Assembly (NCBI RefSeq): GCF_026625725.1
Contig: NZ_CP113060.1
Span: 4,284,001-4,348,000 of the forward strand
Direction of reading: 5' to 3'
DNA: 64,000 nucleotides
Origin: Pseudomonas sp. SL4(2022)
GTDB lineage: Bacteria > Pseudomonadota > Gammaproteobacteria > Pseudomonadales > Pseudomonadaceae
A model generated the notes under the pieces. That model searched no databases and had not been told where the DNA came from. It saw only the letters and a list, made by a program, of their open reading frames with translations. The stretch's first letter is position 1. Every line of letters begins with the position of its first letter. Positions 42,457-51,173 of the stretch are shown one piece after another. Position numbers and translations under genes: made by a program.

Positions 42457-42666
42457 ATGTTCGGTCAACGTAATGTCGATCACAGCCCTGGCACCCACTA
42501 CCGCAGTGAACGCGTTAGCGCGGTCAACGGCCAATACTTCTTCTCCACCCGCGAGGGCACCCTGGAAGGCCCCTACTTCAACCGAACGGATGCCGAGCGA
42601 GAGATTGCCTTTTATATCCGTCGAATGGCTCAGGCCAACGAGATCATCGAAAGCCGTGCATTCTGA
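42457..42666 (+). CDS. DUF6316-like small protein
   Basis: A 69-residue soluble protein with VNGQYFFSTREGTLEGPYFN and DAEREIAFYIRR, matching a small family common in Pseudomonas that I remember as DUF6316. A perfect CGGGAGG site precedes the ATG. It stands alone. Function unknown. Confidence 0.75.
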   Translation: MFGQRNVDHSPGTHYRSERVSAVNGQYFFSTREGTLEGPYFNRTDAEREIAFYIRRMAQANEIIESRAF

Positions 42667-43128
42667 ATCACCCCAGCCAGCCCTCTCTAAGCCAGTGAGG
42701 GCCATAGAACGGGGCTTGCAACAGGCCTTTAACCTGACCTCAACAGAGCTTTTCAGAAAAAAGCGCCAATGTAGTCACCCTCATCATGACGGTGATGGTA
42801 TCGCCACACGAGATCCAGTTCAGGTAATGGCCCGCCTGTAGCGAAAGGCTTACACACCATGGCTGCAATGCCGATAGGGGTAAGCGTATATCTCATGCAG
42901 CAATGGTTTGTCGTGGAAATACATTCGGCGAATTCTGCCCACCATTTCCATGCAGATCCCCTGTTTTCTCCTACTCAAAAAACGAGCGGAGGCAGTTGAA
43001 CACCCGCCTCGATAAGCTGCGCAGCATGAATACTCCTGTGCTCAGTCAAGCCTACTCCCGCCGCGAGATGGTCTACAATTTAACCTATTCCTATACTAAC
43101 GGTTCTCATTACATCGGAGGGCTGAACT
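42667..43128. other. Gene-free region upstream of the BLUF gene
   Basis: 462 bases with no convincing gene. TATACT at 43092-43097 is a possible -10 element for the BLUF-MCP unit, with a poor -35 (TGGTCT, 43069-43074). GGAGG at 43116-43120 lies 8 bases before the BLUF start. Base composition drops from GC-rich to AT-richer across this stretch, marking the left edge of the atypical segment. Confidence 0.5.
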
Positions 43129-43584
43129 ATGATTGAGCTTTGTTATGTCAGTAGTGCCAATGAGAGATACAAATCAAAAGATTTGGTGCAGTTACTGACC
43201 CAGGTAAGAGCAAAAAATCAGCGTCTTGGCATTACGGGTCTATTACTCTATGACGGAACCGGCACCTTTATTCAGGCCCTTGAAGGTGATAATAAAATAA
43301 TAGAGTCGTTATTTGATGTTATCAAAGCCGATAGCCGGCACAAGAGAGTCAATTTGCTCGGCATCCACGAAATCCACGAGCGTTCGTTTGGGGGCTGGAG
43401 TATGGGTTTTCGCTCATTAGATCATCCTGAAATAACCAGCCTGAATGGTTTTTCTGAGTTCTTGAATGTTTCGCCAGATACCTTTAATCAAAAAGTACAA
43501 ACGGAATCAGGTTTTGCTTTAAGGATGTTGTCTTACTTTAGGCAGCAGGCATTGGCTGAGACAGAAGATAAACATGATATTTAA
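43129..43584 (+). CDS. BLUF-domain blue-light photoreceptor
   Basis: A 151-residue stand-alone BLUF protein that binds FAD and senses blue light through a hydrogen-bond switch. All key residues are present: Tyr6 (LCYVSSA), Asn30 (VRAKNQRLGITGLLLY), Gln49 (FIQALEG), and Trp90 and Met92 (GGWSMGF). Residues 1-~95 are the BLUF domain; ~55 more form a helical tail, as in PixD/BlsA-type short BLUF proteins, with no attached effector domain. GGAGG stands 8 bases before the ATG. A chemoreceptor gene starts 26 bases later, so the receptor is its likely output. The 60 bases 43141-43200 contain only 23 G/C, well below the neighbourhood. Confidence 0.95.
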   Translation: MIELCYVSSANERYKSKDLVQLLTQVRAKNQRLGITGLLLYDGTGTFIQALEGDNKIIESLFDVIKADSRHKRVNLLGIHEIHERSFGGWSMGFRSLDHPEITSLNGFSEFLNVSPDTFNQKVQTESGFALRMLSYFRQQALAETEDKHDI

Positions 43585-43610
43585 TTGTTACTTAGGTTGA
43601 GGTTGAATAT

Positions 43611-45308
43611 ATGCTGTCGCTCTTGAAGATATCTCATAAAGTCTATTTGATGGGTGTTGTGCAGTTAGGCTTGCTGATTTTAATCGGAGGCATTTCAATA
43701 GCGCAGATGGCGAAAATAGGCACTCAAATACTTGAAGTTGCCGAAGAGGATATTCCTCTGACGCGAAAAATTACGAAAACAACTGACTACCAGTTACAAC
43801 AAGCTATTGTTTTAGAAAGAGTCTTCTTTAAAGCCACCTTAGTGAAGGAAGGTTACTCAGGTGCCCAGTCTGAATTGGATAAAAATATTCAAAAGGTTTC
43901 TGAGTACCAAAAGAGCGCCCAGGCAGAATTGAATAACGCGAAGAACTTTGCACAGGACGCAATGAGCAAGTTACATACCGAAACAGCCAAGACAGAGTAT
44001 CGCGCAATAGTTTCTGACCTTGCGGCAGTTTCGTCTGAATTGACCGTACTGGAGGGGCTAACGGCTAAAGTTATCAGCTCTGCCAGGGCTGGCGATATTG
44101 ACAGCGTTATCGAGCAGGCCAAAGTCATTGAAGCACTGGAAGCTGAAGTCAATGCTCAACTTATCGAGTTGCTAGACACTATCCAAAATTTCACTCAGCG
44201 GTCTGTATCGCAGGCTGAGGCCGATGAGCAGTCTGCCATCGAACTCATTGCCGGCCTGTTCATCGTGTCGCTTGCTCTTTCGATTGCGCTGCCATTTCTC
44301 ATAAGCCGTTCCATTGTTGTCCCTATCAACAACCTACTCACTAGGCTTAGAGAGGTTGCTGATGGCGACGGCGATTTGCGCCTGCGTCTTGATGACTCTG
44401 CAAAAGATGAAACCGGCGAGGTGGCTAAAGCCTTTAATAAATTTATGATGGTGTTGAATAAGGTTATCAAAAGTGTGTCCACTCAGGCTGATGAGCTTGG
44501 GACTTCGGCAGAAGTCAGCCTTAGGGTGATGGAGATTACCGTTAAGAACGTAGATACACAGCATCGTGAAACGGAGCAAGTGGCAGCGGCTGTTGAAGAA
44601 ATGAGCGCCACCACTAATGAGATTGCCAGAACTACCAACGAAGCCAGTCAGGTAGCCGACGCAGTTCGAGATAAAGTTCGTGAAGGCCAGAATATTGCTC
44701 AGAACACACAAAAAATCATAGAACAGCTGGCCACTGAGGTAGAGCAGGCGGCCGAAGTTATTTCAGGTTTAATGGCGGAAACCAACAATATTGGCCAAGT
44801 GACGGATACCATACAGTCCATCGCCGAGCAAACTAACCTACTGGCCCTGAATGCTGCCATTGAAGCCGCTAGGGCGGGTGACAGCGGGCGCGGGTTTGCT
44901 GTAGTGGCTGACGAAGTGCGCTCTCTTGCAAAACGCACAAGAGATTCAACTGTGGATATTCAGGGGTTGGTGCAGCGACTGCAAGAGCAAGCCAATAAAG
45001 CTGTTAATAGCATGGCCAGCGGTAAAAGAAGTACTTCCCTGTGCTTTGAAAAAGTCGTTGAGACTACCAAAGCGTTTGACGATGTATCGACTGCCGTTGA
45101 TGGGATTTCTGATCTAAATACGCAAGTTGCTGCGGCGTCAGAGCAGCAGGCTTTCGTGTCTCAAGAGATCAACAACACGCTGTTGAGAATAACCCATATT
45201 GCTCAGCAAACCGCCGACGGTGCCCGAGAGACTTCTGATGCCAGTGAAAAAATTGCCAAGCGTTTGATTGATTTGCATACCAATATCAACATTTTCAAAA
45301 CTTCGTAA
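43611..45308 (+). CDS. Methyl-accepting chemotaxis protein paired with BLUF
   Basis: A 565-residue chemoreceptor. TM1 lies at residues ~13-33 (MGVVQLGLLILIGGISIAQM), then a ~170-residue helical periplasmic domain, TM2 (LIAGLFIVSLALSIALPFLIS), a HAMP domain (VPINNLLTRLREVADGDGD) and the signalling domain with AEQTNLLALNAAIEAARAGD and GRGFAVVADEVRSLAKR. It has no CheR/CheB pentapeptide. It follows the BLUF gene in the same low-GC tract and ends at a strong terminator, so the two form an isolated operon. Blue-light input to taxis is an inference; the receptor also has its own periplasmic domain and might integrate a second signal. Confidence 0.93.
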   Translation: MLSLLKISHKVYLMGVVQLGLLILIGGISIAQMAKIGTQILEVAEEDIPLTRKITKTTDYQLQQAIVLERVFFKATLVKEGYSGAQSELDKNIQKVSEYQKSAQAELNNAKNFAQDAMSKLHTETAKTEYRAIVSDLAAVSSELTVLEGLTAKVISSARAGDIDSVIEQAKVIEALEAEVNAQLIELLDTIQNFTQRSVSQAEADEQSAIELIAGLFIVSLALSIALPFLISRSIVVPINNLLTRLREVADGDGDLRLRLDDSAKDETGEVAKAFNKFMMVLNKVIKSVSTQADELGTSAEVSLRVMEITVKNVDTQHRETEQVAAAVEEMSATTNEIARTTNEASQVADAVRDKVREGQNIAQNTQKIIEQLATEVEQAAEVISGLMAETNNIGQVTDTIQSIAEQTNLLALNAAIEAARAGDSGRGFAVVADEVRSLAKRTRDSTVDIQGLVQRLQEQANKAVNSMASGKRSTSLCFEKVVETTKAFDDVSTAVDGISDLNTQVAAASEQQAFVSQEINNTLLRITHIAQQTADGARETSDASEKIAKRLIDLHTNINIFKTS

Positions 45309-45328
45309 ATATTGAATACAAAGACCAG

Positions 45329-45366
45329 CCAATAAAAAACCGCGACACGTCGCGGTTTTTTATTGG
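45329..45366. terminator. Bidirectional Rho-independent terminator
   Basis: A perfect 18-bp stem (45329-45346 with 45349-45366) with a 2-base loop; the GC core CCGCGAC/GTCGCGG is flanked by A6 and T6. It ends both the BLUF-MCP unit and the convergent thiolase gene. Confidence 0.93.
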
Positions 45367-45377
45367 ACGCAGGACGA

Positions 45378-46562
45378 TCAGCGCACGGCTTCAAACAACC
45401 CGGTCGCGCCCATGCCGCCGCCCACACACATGGTGACGATGCCGTAACGCAGGTTACGTCGCTGCAGCTCACGCACCAGATGACCAACCTGGCGCGAGCC
45501 GGTCATACCGAACGGATGGCCGATGGAAATCGAGCCGCCATTGACGTTGTACTTGGCGTTGTCAATTTCCAGACGGTCGCGCGCGTACAGGCACTGCGAA
45601 GCAAACGCCTCGTTAAGCTCCCAGAGGTCGATATCGGCAACACTCAGACCCTTGGCCTTGAGCAGCTTAGGCACCGAGAACACCGGACCAATGCCCATCT
45701 CATCCGGCTCGCAGCCGGCGGCCACAAAGCCGCGGAAGAACGCCAGCGGCTTGAGGCCTAGTTCGATGGCTTTTTCCAGGCTCATCACCAGAGTCATCGA
45801 GGCGCCATCGGACAGCTGCGAGGCATTGCCAGCGGTGACCGACCCGTCGTCGGCAAATACCGGTTTGAGCGCGGCCAGGCTTTCCAGAGTGGTGTCGGCA
45901 CGGTTGCAGTCGTCGTGAGCGACGATGCCATCGATGATGCTCTTCTCGCCGGTGGCTTTGTCTTCGACCTGATACTTGACGTGCATCGGCACGATTTCAT
46001 CATCGAACAGACCTTCAGCCTGCGCCCGCGCAGTGCGCTGCTGGCTCTGCAGGGCATAGGTATCCTGGGCTTCGCGGCTGACGTTGTAACGACGAGCAAC
46101 GATCTCGGCGGTCTGACCCATGGGGTAATAGATACCCGGCAGATCTTTTTGCAGCACCGGGTTGAACAGGTTCTGCGTGTTCATGCTTTTCAGGGTCATG
46201 GTGATCGACTCGACGCCACCCGCCACGATCACATCGCTGCAACCCGACGCCACCTGATTGGCTGCAATCGCAATGGCCTGCAGGCCCGAGGAGCAGAAAC
46301 GGTTGAGGGTCATGCCCGCCACATTGGTGCCCAGGCCGGACAGCACGGCCACGTTGCGACCAATGTTCATGCCCTGAGCGCCTTCATTGGAGCCGGCACC
46401 AACGATGCAGTCATCCACCAGCGCCGGGTCGATACCGGTGCGCGCCAGCAGTGCATTGACGCAGTGAGCCGCCATGTCGTCTGGACGGGTCAGATTGAAC
46501 TTGCCACGAAAGGACTTGGCCAAACCAGTCCGTACGCTGTCAACGATCACCACTTCACGCAT
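45378..46562 (-). CDS. Acetyl-CoA C-acyltransferase (thiolase)
   Basis: A 394-residue thiolase. The nucleophilic Cys is in LNRFCSSGLQAIA (~residue 88); NEAFA, GGSISIGHPFGMTGSR and CVGGGMGATG supply the remaining catalytic His and Cys. The start at 46562 has GAGGTG upstream and gives MREVVIVDSVRTGLAKSFRG; an upstream ATG at 46574 is possible. It is not beside fadB or a scoA-type gene, so its exact role, beta-oxidation or acetoacetyl-CoA metabolism, is open. Acetoacetate from the homogentisate pathway elsewhere in the window is a plausible but unproven link. Confidence 0.93.
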   Translation of the reverse strand: MREVVIVDSVRTGLAKSFRGKFNLTRPDDMAAHCVNALLARTGIDPALVDDCIVGAGSNEGAQGMNIGRNVAVLSGLGTNVAGMTLNRFCSSGLQAIAIAANQVASGCSDVIVAGGVESITMTLKSMNTQNLFNPVLQKDLPGIYYPMGQTAEIVARRYNVSREAQDTYALQSQQRTARAQAEGLFDDEIVPMHVKYQVEDKATGEKSIIDGIVAHDDCNRADTTLESLAALKPVFADDGSVTAGNASQLSDGASMTLVMSLEKAIELGLKPLAFFRGFVAAGCEPDEMGIGPVFSVPKLLKAKGLSVADIDLWELNEAFASQCLYARDRLEIDNAKYNVNGGSISIGHPFGMTGSRQVGHLVRELQRRNLRYGIVTMCVGGGMGATGLFEAVR

Positions 46563-46675
46563 GTCGCACCTCATTGTAATTGGGTTGAGTTGCCAACAAG
46601 AATAAAGCTGGACAATCTCACTCAGCGACAATCATTCATCAGCCGTATGCGCGACCATCCTGTTGCCCGTGTAAC

Positions 46676-48163
46676 TCAGTCTTTGCCGAATGCGGCCTCA
46701 AGCGCTTCATTGATAGTGCGCAGCACCTTGATCCGGGCAAAGCGCTTGTCATTGGCTTCCACTAACGTCCACGGGGCGATCTCGGTGCTGGTGCGATCGA
46801 CCATATCGCCAATTGCATCGCGGTACAGCGGCCATTTCTCGCGATTGCGCCAGTCTTCTTCGGTGATTTTGAAACGCTTGAAAGGAATCTGCTCGCGCGC
46901 CTTGAAGCGTTCCAGCTGGGTTTGCTGATCGATCGACAGCCAGAACTTCACCAACACCACGCCGGCTTCGCTGAGCTGCTCTTCGAAGTCATTGATCTCG
47001 CCATAGGCGCGCAGCCAGTCGCCGGTGCTGCAAAAGCCCTCGACCCGTTCCACCAACACTCGGCCATACCAGGAGCGGTCAAACACGGTGAACTTGCCGC
47101 GCGGCGGAATGTGCCGCCAGAAACGCCACAGATAGGGCTGCGCGCGCTCTTCTTCGGTCGGCGCGGCAACCGGGACGATGCGGTACTGACGGGGATCGAG
47201 CGCACCAATCACCCGACGAATCGCCCCACCCTTGCCGGCCGCATCATTGCCTTCGAACACTGCAATCAACGAATGGCGACGCATGCGCTTATCACGCATC
47301 AGGCTGGACAAGCGAGCCTGTTCGATAACCAACTGTTCAGCGTACAACTCCTTATCCAGCGCCTGACTCATGTCCAGGCTGTCGATCAGCCCGCGCTGAT
47401 CGAGACTGGAGGTCAGCGGCGCAGCATGAGGATGGGGCACGGGGCGCGTCTTGGCCTTCAACGCGGCTTGCAAGCCATCGAGCAGAATGCGCCCGACCGT
47501 CAGGCTGCGGTAATACTCATCCACGCCTTCCACCACATACCAGGGCGCGTAGTCGCGACTGGTGCGGCGCAACACACGCTCGCCGACACGTACAAATTTG
47601 TCGTAGGTTTTTGATTGCTGCCAGTCCAGCGGACTGATCCGCCAGCTGTGCAGCGGGTCGTCCTGCAGCGCCTTGAGGCGCGCTTTCATCTGCAGCTTGG
47701 ATAGATGGAACCAGAACTTGAAGATCAGCGTACCCTCATCGCAGAGCATGCGCTCCATCCCCAGGGTGCTATCGATGGCCTGGTCAAGCACGGCATTCTT
47801 AATCCGCCCATGCACCCGCCCCTGCAGCATCTGGCTGTACCAGTTACCAAAGAAGATGCCGATACGCCCCTTGGGGGGCAGTTGCCGCCAGTAACGCCAG
47901 GCCGGCGGTCGCGCCAGCTCCTCATCGGTCTGCTGGTCGAAGGTATTGACCTGAATCAGCCGCGCATCCATCCACTCGTTAAGCAGCTTGACCGTCTCTC
48001 CCTTACCCGCACCTTCGATCCCGTTGATCAGAATAAGCACGGCAAAACGTCCTTGCTGCTGCAACTCGTACTGCGCCTCAAGCAACGCTTCGCGTAGCGC
48101 GGGAGCCTCGGCTTCAAAAGTTTCTTTATCAATACGGCGGCCGATCTCGGCGGATTCGAACAT
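46676..48163 (-). CDS. pap: Polyphosphate:AMP phosphotransferase (double PPK2 domain)
   Basis: A 495-residue class II PPK2 enzyme that uses polyphosphate to turn AMP into ADP. Two tandem PPK2 domains are visible: the first (residues ~25-255) has Walker A INGIEGAGKGE and GIFFGNWYSQML, the second (~285-490) has FEGNDAAGKGGAIRRV, FDRSWYGRVLVERVEGF and the lid region. The start at 48163 gives MFESAEIGRRIDKETF, identical in style to the P. aeruginosa enzyme; an upstream in-frame start would add 25 non-family residues. Confidence 0.95.
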   Translation of the reverse strand: MFESAEIGRRIDKETFEAEAPALREALLEAQYELQQQGRFAVLILINGIEGAGKGETVKLLNEWMDARLIQVNTFDQQTDEELARPPAWRYWRQLPPKGRIGIFFGNWYSQMLQGRVHGRIKNAVLDQAIDSTLGMERMLCDEGTLIFKFWFHLSKLQMKARLKALQDDPLHSWRISPLDWQQSKTYDKFVRVGERVLRRTSRDYAPWYVVEGVDEYYRSLTVGRILLDGLQAALKAKTRPVPHPHAAPLTSSLDQRGLIDSLDMSQALDKELYAEQLVIEQARLSSLMRDKRMRRHSLIAVFEGNDAAGKGGAIRRVIGALDPRQYRIVPVAAPTEEERAQPYLWRFWRHIPPRGKFTVFDRSWYGRVLVERVEGFCSTGDWLRAYGEINDFEEQLSEAGVVLVKFWLSIDQQTQLERFKAREQIPFKRFKITEEDWRNREKWPLYRDAIGDMVDRTSTEIAPWTLVEANDKRFARIKVLRTINEALEAAFGKD

Positions 48164-48238
48164 AGCCCACTCCCTGACATTATCGTTTGAGCCTAGCGGA
48201 TCGGCAGTGGCTTTGGCCAAAGCTATTGCGGGATTCAT

Positions 48239-48547
48239 TCAGCGCCGAGTGATCAGCCCCTGCTTGGCTACACGCGTCAACTGACGCACGGTTTCATCCA
48301 GCTGCGCGGCCGTTGGCGCCTGGATCACCGCCATATCGAAATGATTGCTGGCAAAGCGCGCAAGCGACTCGCCATCGTGAACGAAATTGATCAGAAAGGT
48401 CCGTGGCCCTGCCCAGCGCTTGGGCCAGCCATCGAGATAGCGCAACAGCGTCGGCTGATGGCTACCGCCAAGGAGTATTTTCGGATTGCGCAGGGTCAGC
48501 CCAGAGGTGATCGGGGCCAGGCGAATAAGCGGTTGGGGACAGTGCAT
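48239..48547 (-). CDS. Conserved hypothetical protein
   Basis: A 102-residue protein with no signal or membrane segment. Notable parts are LLGGSHQPTLLRYLDGWPKRW, GPRTFLINFVHDGESLARF and AAQLDETVRQLTRVAKQGL. I do not recognise a family. It lies 75 bases upstream of pap in the same orientation and could be cotranscribed with it. Confidence 0.55.
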   Translation of the reverse strand: MHCPQPLIRLAPITSGLTLRNPKILLGGSHQPTLLRYLDGWPKRWAGPRTFLINFVHDGESLARFASNHFDMAVIQAPTAAQLDETVRQLTRVAKQGLITRR

Positions 48548-49085
48548 CGATATGTCTCCGCCTCATTGAGTCCGCTGGGCAGCGGTGAGAGGCGACACCG
48601 AACCAGCGCTTTAGCGGAATTTCGAAGCCTCCAAGAGAGTACTTCTCAGGGCGCTGCAATCAGCAGGTAACCCGGCGCCCCGCAAGTAGCTGTTTAAATC
48701 GGCGCTGGGTCAGCATCCTAGAGAAGCACGCGCAAAACTGTCAAGTCAGCGGCGCGCCCAACCGCCACCCAACCTTCGATTGGAAAAGCAGATAAACAGC
48801 CTGCCAATCCATCAATAAGCCGGCGTGCACTAGCCTCTCGCCCCGACATCTGGGGCCTGCCAGCAAGGTTGGGCCGTTTCAGCCCGTAACAACCGCGCAG
48901 CAACCTGTTTGCGACAGGCGCGCAACAGACCAGACGCAAGGCCCGTGGCAGAGCCTTGCACGTATTTTGTGCTGGAATGGCATGCTTTCTGCCATTGCCT
49001 TGGGGCTGAAGTACGCGCCATGGGACGGGCGTTTTGGCTGCATGGACTGCCTTTAACTGCCCGATAAACCCTAGCGAGAGCACCA
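48548..49085. other. Upstream region of the lipase operon
   Basis: 538 bases without a supported gene; long antisense frames here are composition artefacts. The right part carries a candidate sigma-54 promoter (48978-48993) and the lipA ribosome-binding site (GAGAG near 49077). The left part holds the promoter for the 48239-48547 gene. Confidence 0.5.
48978..48993 (+). promoter_or_regulatory. Candidate sigma-54 (-24/-12) promoter for lipA
   Basis: TGGCATG-CTTT-CTGCC has the invariant GG and GC dinucleotides exactly 12 bases apart, as in TGGCACG-N4-TTGCA. Lipase operons of related Pseudomonas are sigma-54 dependent. The predicted transcript would begin near 49004, about 80 bases before the lipA start. 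The element is also part of a TGGCA/TGCCA inverted repeat, so chance is possible. Confidence 0.45.
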
Positions 49086-50030
49086 ATGAACAACAATAAA
49101 ACCCTGCTCGCCCTCTGCCTGGGCGCCGGCTTGCTGGCCTCTGGCAACACCCATGCCTTCTGGTTCGGCTCCTCTGGATACACCCAGACCAAGTATCCAG
49201 TTGTACTGGCCCACGGCATGCTCGGCTTCGACAGTATCCTGGGAGTCGACTACTGGTACGGCATTCCTGCCGCGCTGCGTCGCGACGGTGCCAGCGTGTA
49301 CATCACCGAAGTCAGTCAACTGAACACCTCGGAAGCCCGCGGCGAAGAACTGCTGAACCAGGTGGAAGAGATTGTCGCCATCAGCGGCAAGCCCAAGGTC
49401 AACTTGATCGGCCATAGCCATGGCGGGCCGACCATCCGCTACGTCGCTGCCGTCAAACCAAACCTGATTGCCTCCGCCACCAGCGTCGGCGCACCGCACA
49501 AGGGCTCGGCCACCGCCGATTTTATCCGCCAGGTTCCAGCAGGCTCGGCCGGTGAAACCCTGCTAGCCGGCATCGTCAATGGCCTCGGCACGCTGATCAA
49601 CTTCCTCTCAGGCAGTTCCAGTACCAGCCCGCAGAACGCCCTCGGCTCCCTGGAGTCGCTCAACAGCCAAGGCGCGGCGCGGTTCAACGCCAAGTTCCCG
49701 CAGGGTATTCCCACCACGGCTTGCGGTGAAGGGGCCTACAGCGTGAATGGGGTGCGCTACTACTCTTGGAGTGGGACCAGCCCGATGACCAACATCATCG
49801 ATCCCAGCGATTTACTGCTAGGCGCTACGGCTCTGACCTTCAAGGGTGAAGCCAACGACGGTTTGGTCGGCCGCTGCAGCTCGCGTATGGGCAAGGTGAT
49901 CCGCGATAACTACCGGATGAATCATCTCGACGAGGTCAACCAGACACTGGGGCTGACCAGCCTGTTCGAAACCGACCCGGTTACGGTCTACCGCCAACAT
50001 GCCAACCGCCTGAAAAACGACGGCCTGTAA
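49086..50030 (+). CDS. lipA: Secreted triacylglycerol lipase (family I)
   Basis: A 314-residue extracellular lipase of the P. aeruginosa-type family I. Signal peptide ~1-24 (LLALCLGAGLLASGNTHA), oxyanion-loop region VVLAHGMLGFD, catalytic Ser111 in GHSHGG, Asp258 in EANDGLVGRC and His280 in YRMNHLDEVNQ. Cys213 and Cys264 fit the single conserved disulfide. Family I lipases need the Lif foldase and type II secretion; lif follows at 50101. A candidate sigma-54 promoter lies upstream and an intergenic hairpin downstream. Confidence 0.96.
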   Translation: MNNNKTLLALCLGAGLLASGNTHAFWFGSSGYTQTKYPVVLAHGMLGFDSILGVDYWYGIPAALRRDGASVYITEVSQLNTSEARGEELLNQVEEIVAISGKPKVNLIGHSHGGPTIRYVAAVKPNLIASATSVGAPHKGSATADFIRQVPAGSAGETLLAGIVNGLGTLINFLSGSSSTSPQNALGSLESLNSQGAARFNAKFPQGIPTTACGEGAYSVNGVRYYSWSGTSPMTNIIDPSDLLLGATALTFKGEANDGLVGRCSSRMGKVIRDNYRMNHLDEVNQTLGLTSLFETDPVTVYRQHANRLKNDGL

Positions 50031-50036
50031 TACAGG

Positions 50037-50062
50037 ACCGGGGGCTGGCGACAGCCCCCGGT
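50037..50062 (+). terminator. Hairpin between lipA and lif (attenuator or partial terminator)
   Basis: ACCGGGGGCTG (50037-50047) pairs with CAGCCCCCGGT (50052-50062) around GCGA, followed by only TTTC. The short T-tract suggests leaky termination, giving more lipase than foldase message. Confidence 0.7.
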
Positions 50063-50100
50063 TTCAGTGCAACCGTTTCCACACCAGATGAAGAGTTCCC

Positions 50101-51122
50101 GTGAAGAAATTTCTGCTGCTATCGCCACTGGTGTTTGCCGTTTGCGTGACTCTGGCGCTGTACCTGAAACCGGTGGATATCCCTGCTCAACTCAACGGCA
50201 ATCCTCTCGCAGCAGCCACGCCCCAGCCACAACGTTCCCCCCCTTGCTGCAAGCCGGAACAACTAAGGCTGCACATGCGCTGCAGAGCCTGCCAGCCTCC
50301 TTCAGCGGTACCATGGTGGACGGTACATTTCGTCTCGACGCAGCAGGTAACCTACTGATCAGCGAAGACATCCGACGGATATTCGACTACTTCCTCGCCG
50401 CCGTGGGCGAAGAGCCATTGCGCACCAGCGTGGAGCGGCTGCGGGCCTATATCGCCGAGCAACTGCCGGCAAATGCTCGTGAACAGGCGCTGGCCCTGCT
50501 CGATCAATACCTCGACTACAAACGCGAGCTGGTCTTGCTGGAACATGACCTACCACAGGTTGCCAACCTGGACGCCTTGCGGCACCGAGAAACAACCGTG
50601 CAGGCACTGCGTGCGCGAATCTTCGACACGGCAACGCAACAGGCATTCTTCGCCCGCGAAGACGCCTACAACCAATTCACCCTGCAACGCCTGGCCATCC
50701 TGCACGACAGCCAACTGGACGATGCCGGTAAGGCCACTGCCGTCGATCAACTGCGCAACAGCCTGCCTGCCGAGATGCAGGATGCTGTCCTGCCTCAGCT
50801 GCAGAATGAACTGCGCCAACAGACTGCTCAGCTACACGCCGCAGGGGCCAAACCCGAGCAAATTCGCCAACTGCGCCAACAACTGGTGGGCGCAGCAGCC
50901 ACCCAACGTCTAGAAGTGCTCGACCAACAACGACAGACCTGGAAGAAGCGGATTGCTCAATACCGCATCGACAAGGCCGCAATCGAAAACAACCCTGGCC
51001 TGAGTACCAGCGATAAGCGCGCAGCGATTGCCCAACTGGCAGCAGAAAACTTCGATGAACGCGAACGATTGCGCCTGGAAGCCGCTGAACAGTTGGCGAC
51101 ACAGAACAAAGCACAACCCTAA
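50101..51122 (+). pseudogene. lif: Lipase-specific foldase Lif, frameshifted at a C7 run
   Basis: The inner-membrane steric chaperone for LipA. The membrane anchor is in one frame from GTG 50101 (MKKFLLLSPLVFAVCVTLALY then KPVDIPAQLNGNPLAAATP), while the chaperone domain continues in another frame: LPASFSGTMVDGTFRLDAAG (the family RxxFDY region follows as IRRIFDYFLAAVGEE), LLDQYLDYKRELV and FTLQRLAIL, to 51122. The switch is at seven C's (50237-50243); one extra C gives a single 340-residue frame, the normal length. As written the anchor and chaperone parts are separated, which would abolish active lipase secretion unless the gap is a sequencing error. Confidence 0.85.
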
Positions 51123-51129
51123 AATGCAA

Positions 51130-51151
51130 AAAGCCCACCGAAGTGGGCTTT
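51130..51151. terminator. Rho-independent terminator
   Basis: AAAGCCCAC (51130-51138) pairs with GTGGGCTTT (51143-51151) around CGAA, with A-rich flank on the left. It closes the lipA-lif operon and the convergent DoxX gene. Confidence 0.85.
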
Positions 51152-51173
51152 CCGCAGTTTACGCAGGCTTCGC

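Noticed and set aside
42903..43136. 77-codon frame just upstream of the BLUF gene
   Set aside because: Runs over the BLUF ribosome-binding site and start, has no good site of its own and no recognisable sequence.
48718..49086. 122-codon minus-strand frame in the lipA upstream region
   Set aside because: Starts inside the lipA start region, with no ribosome-binding site or family; region better explained as promoter DNA.
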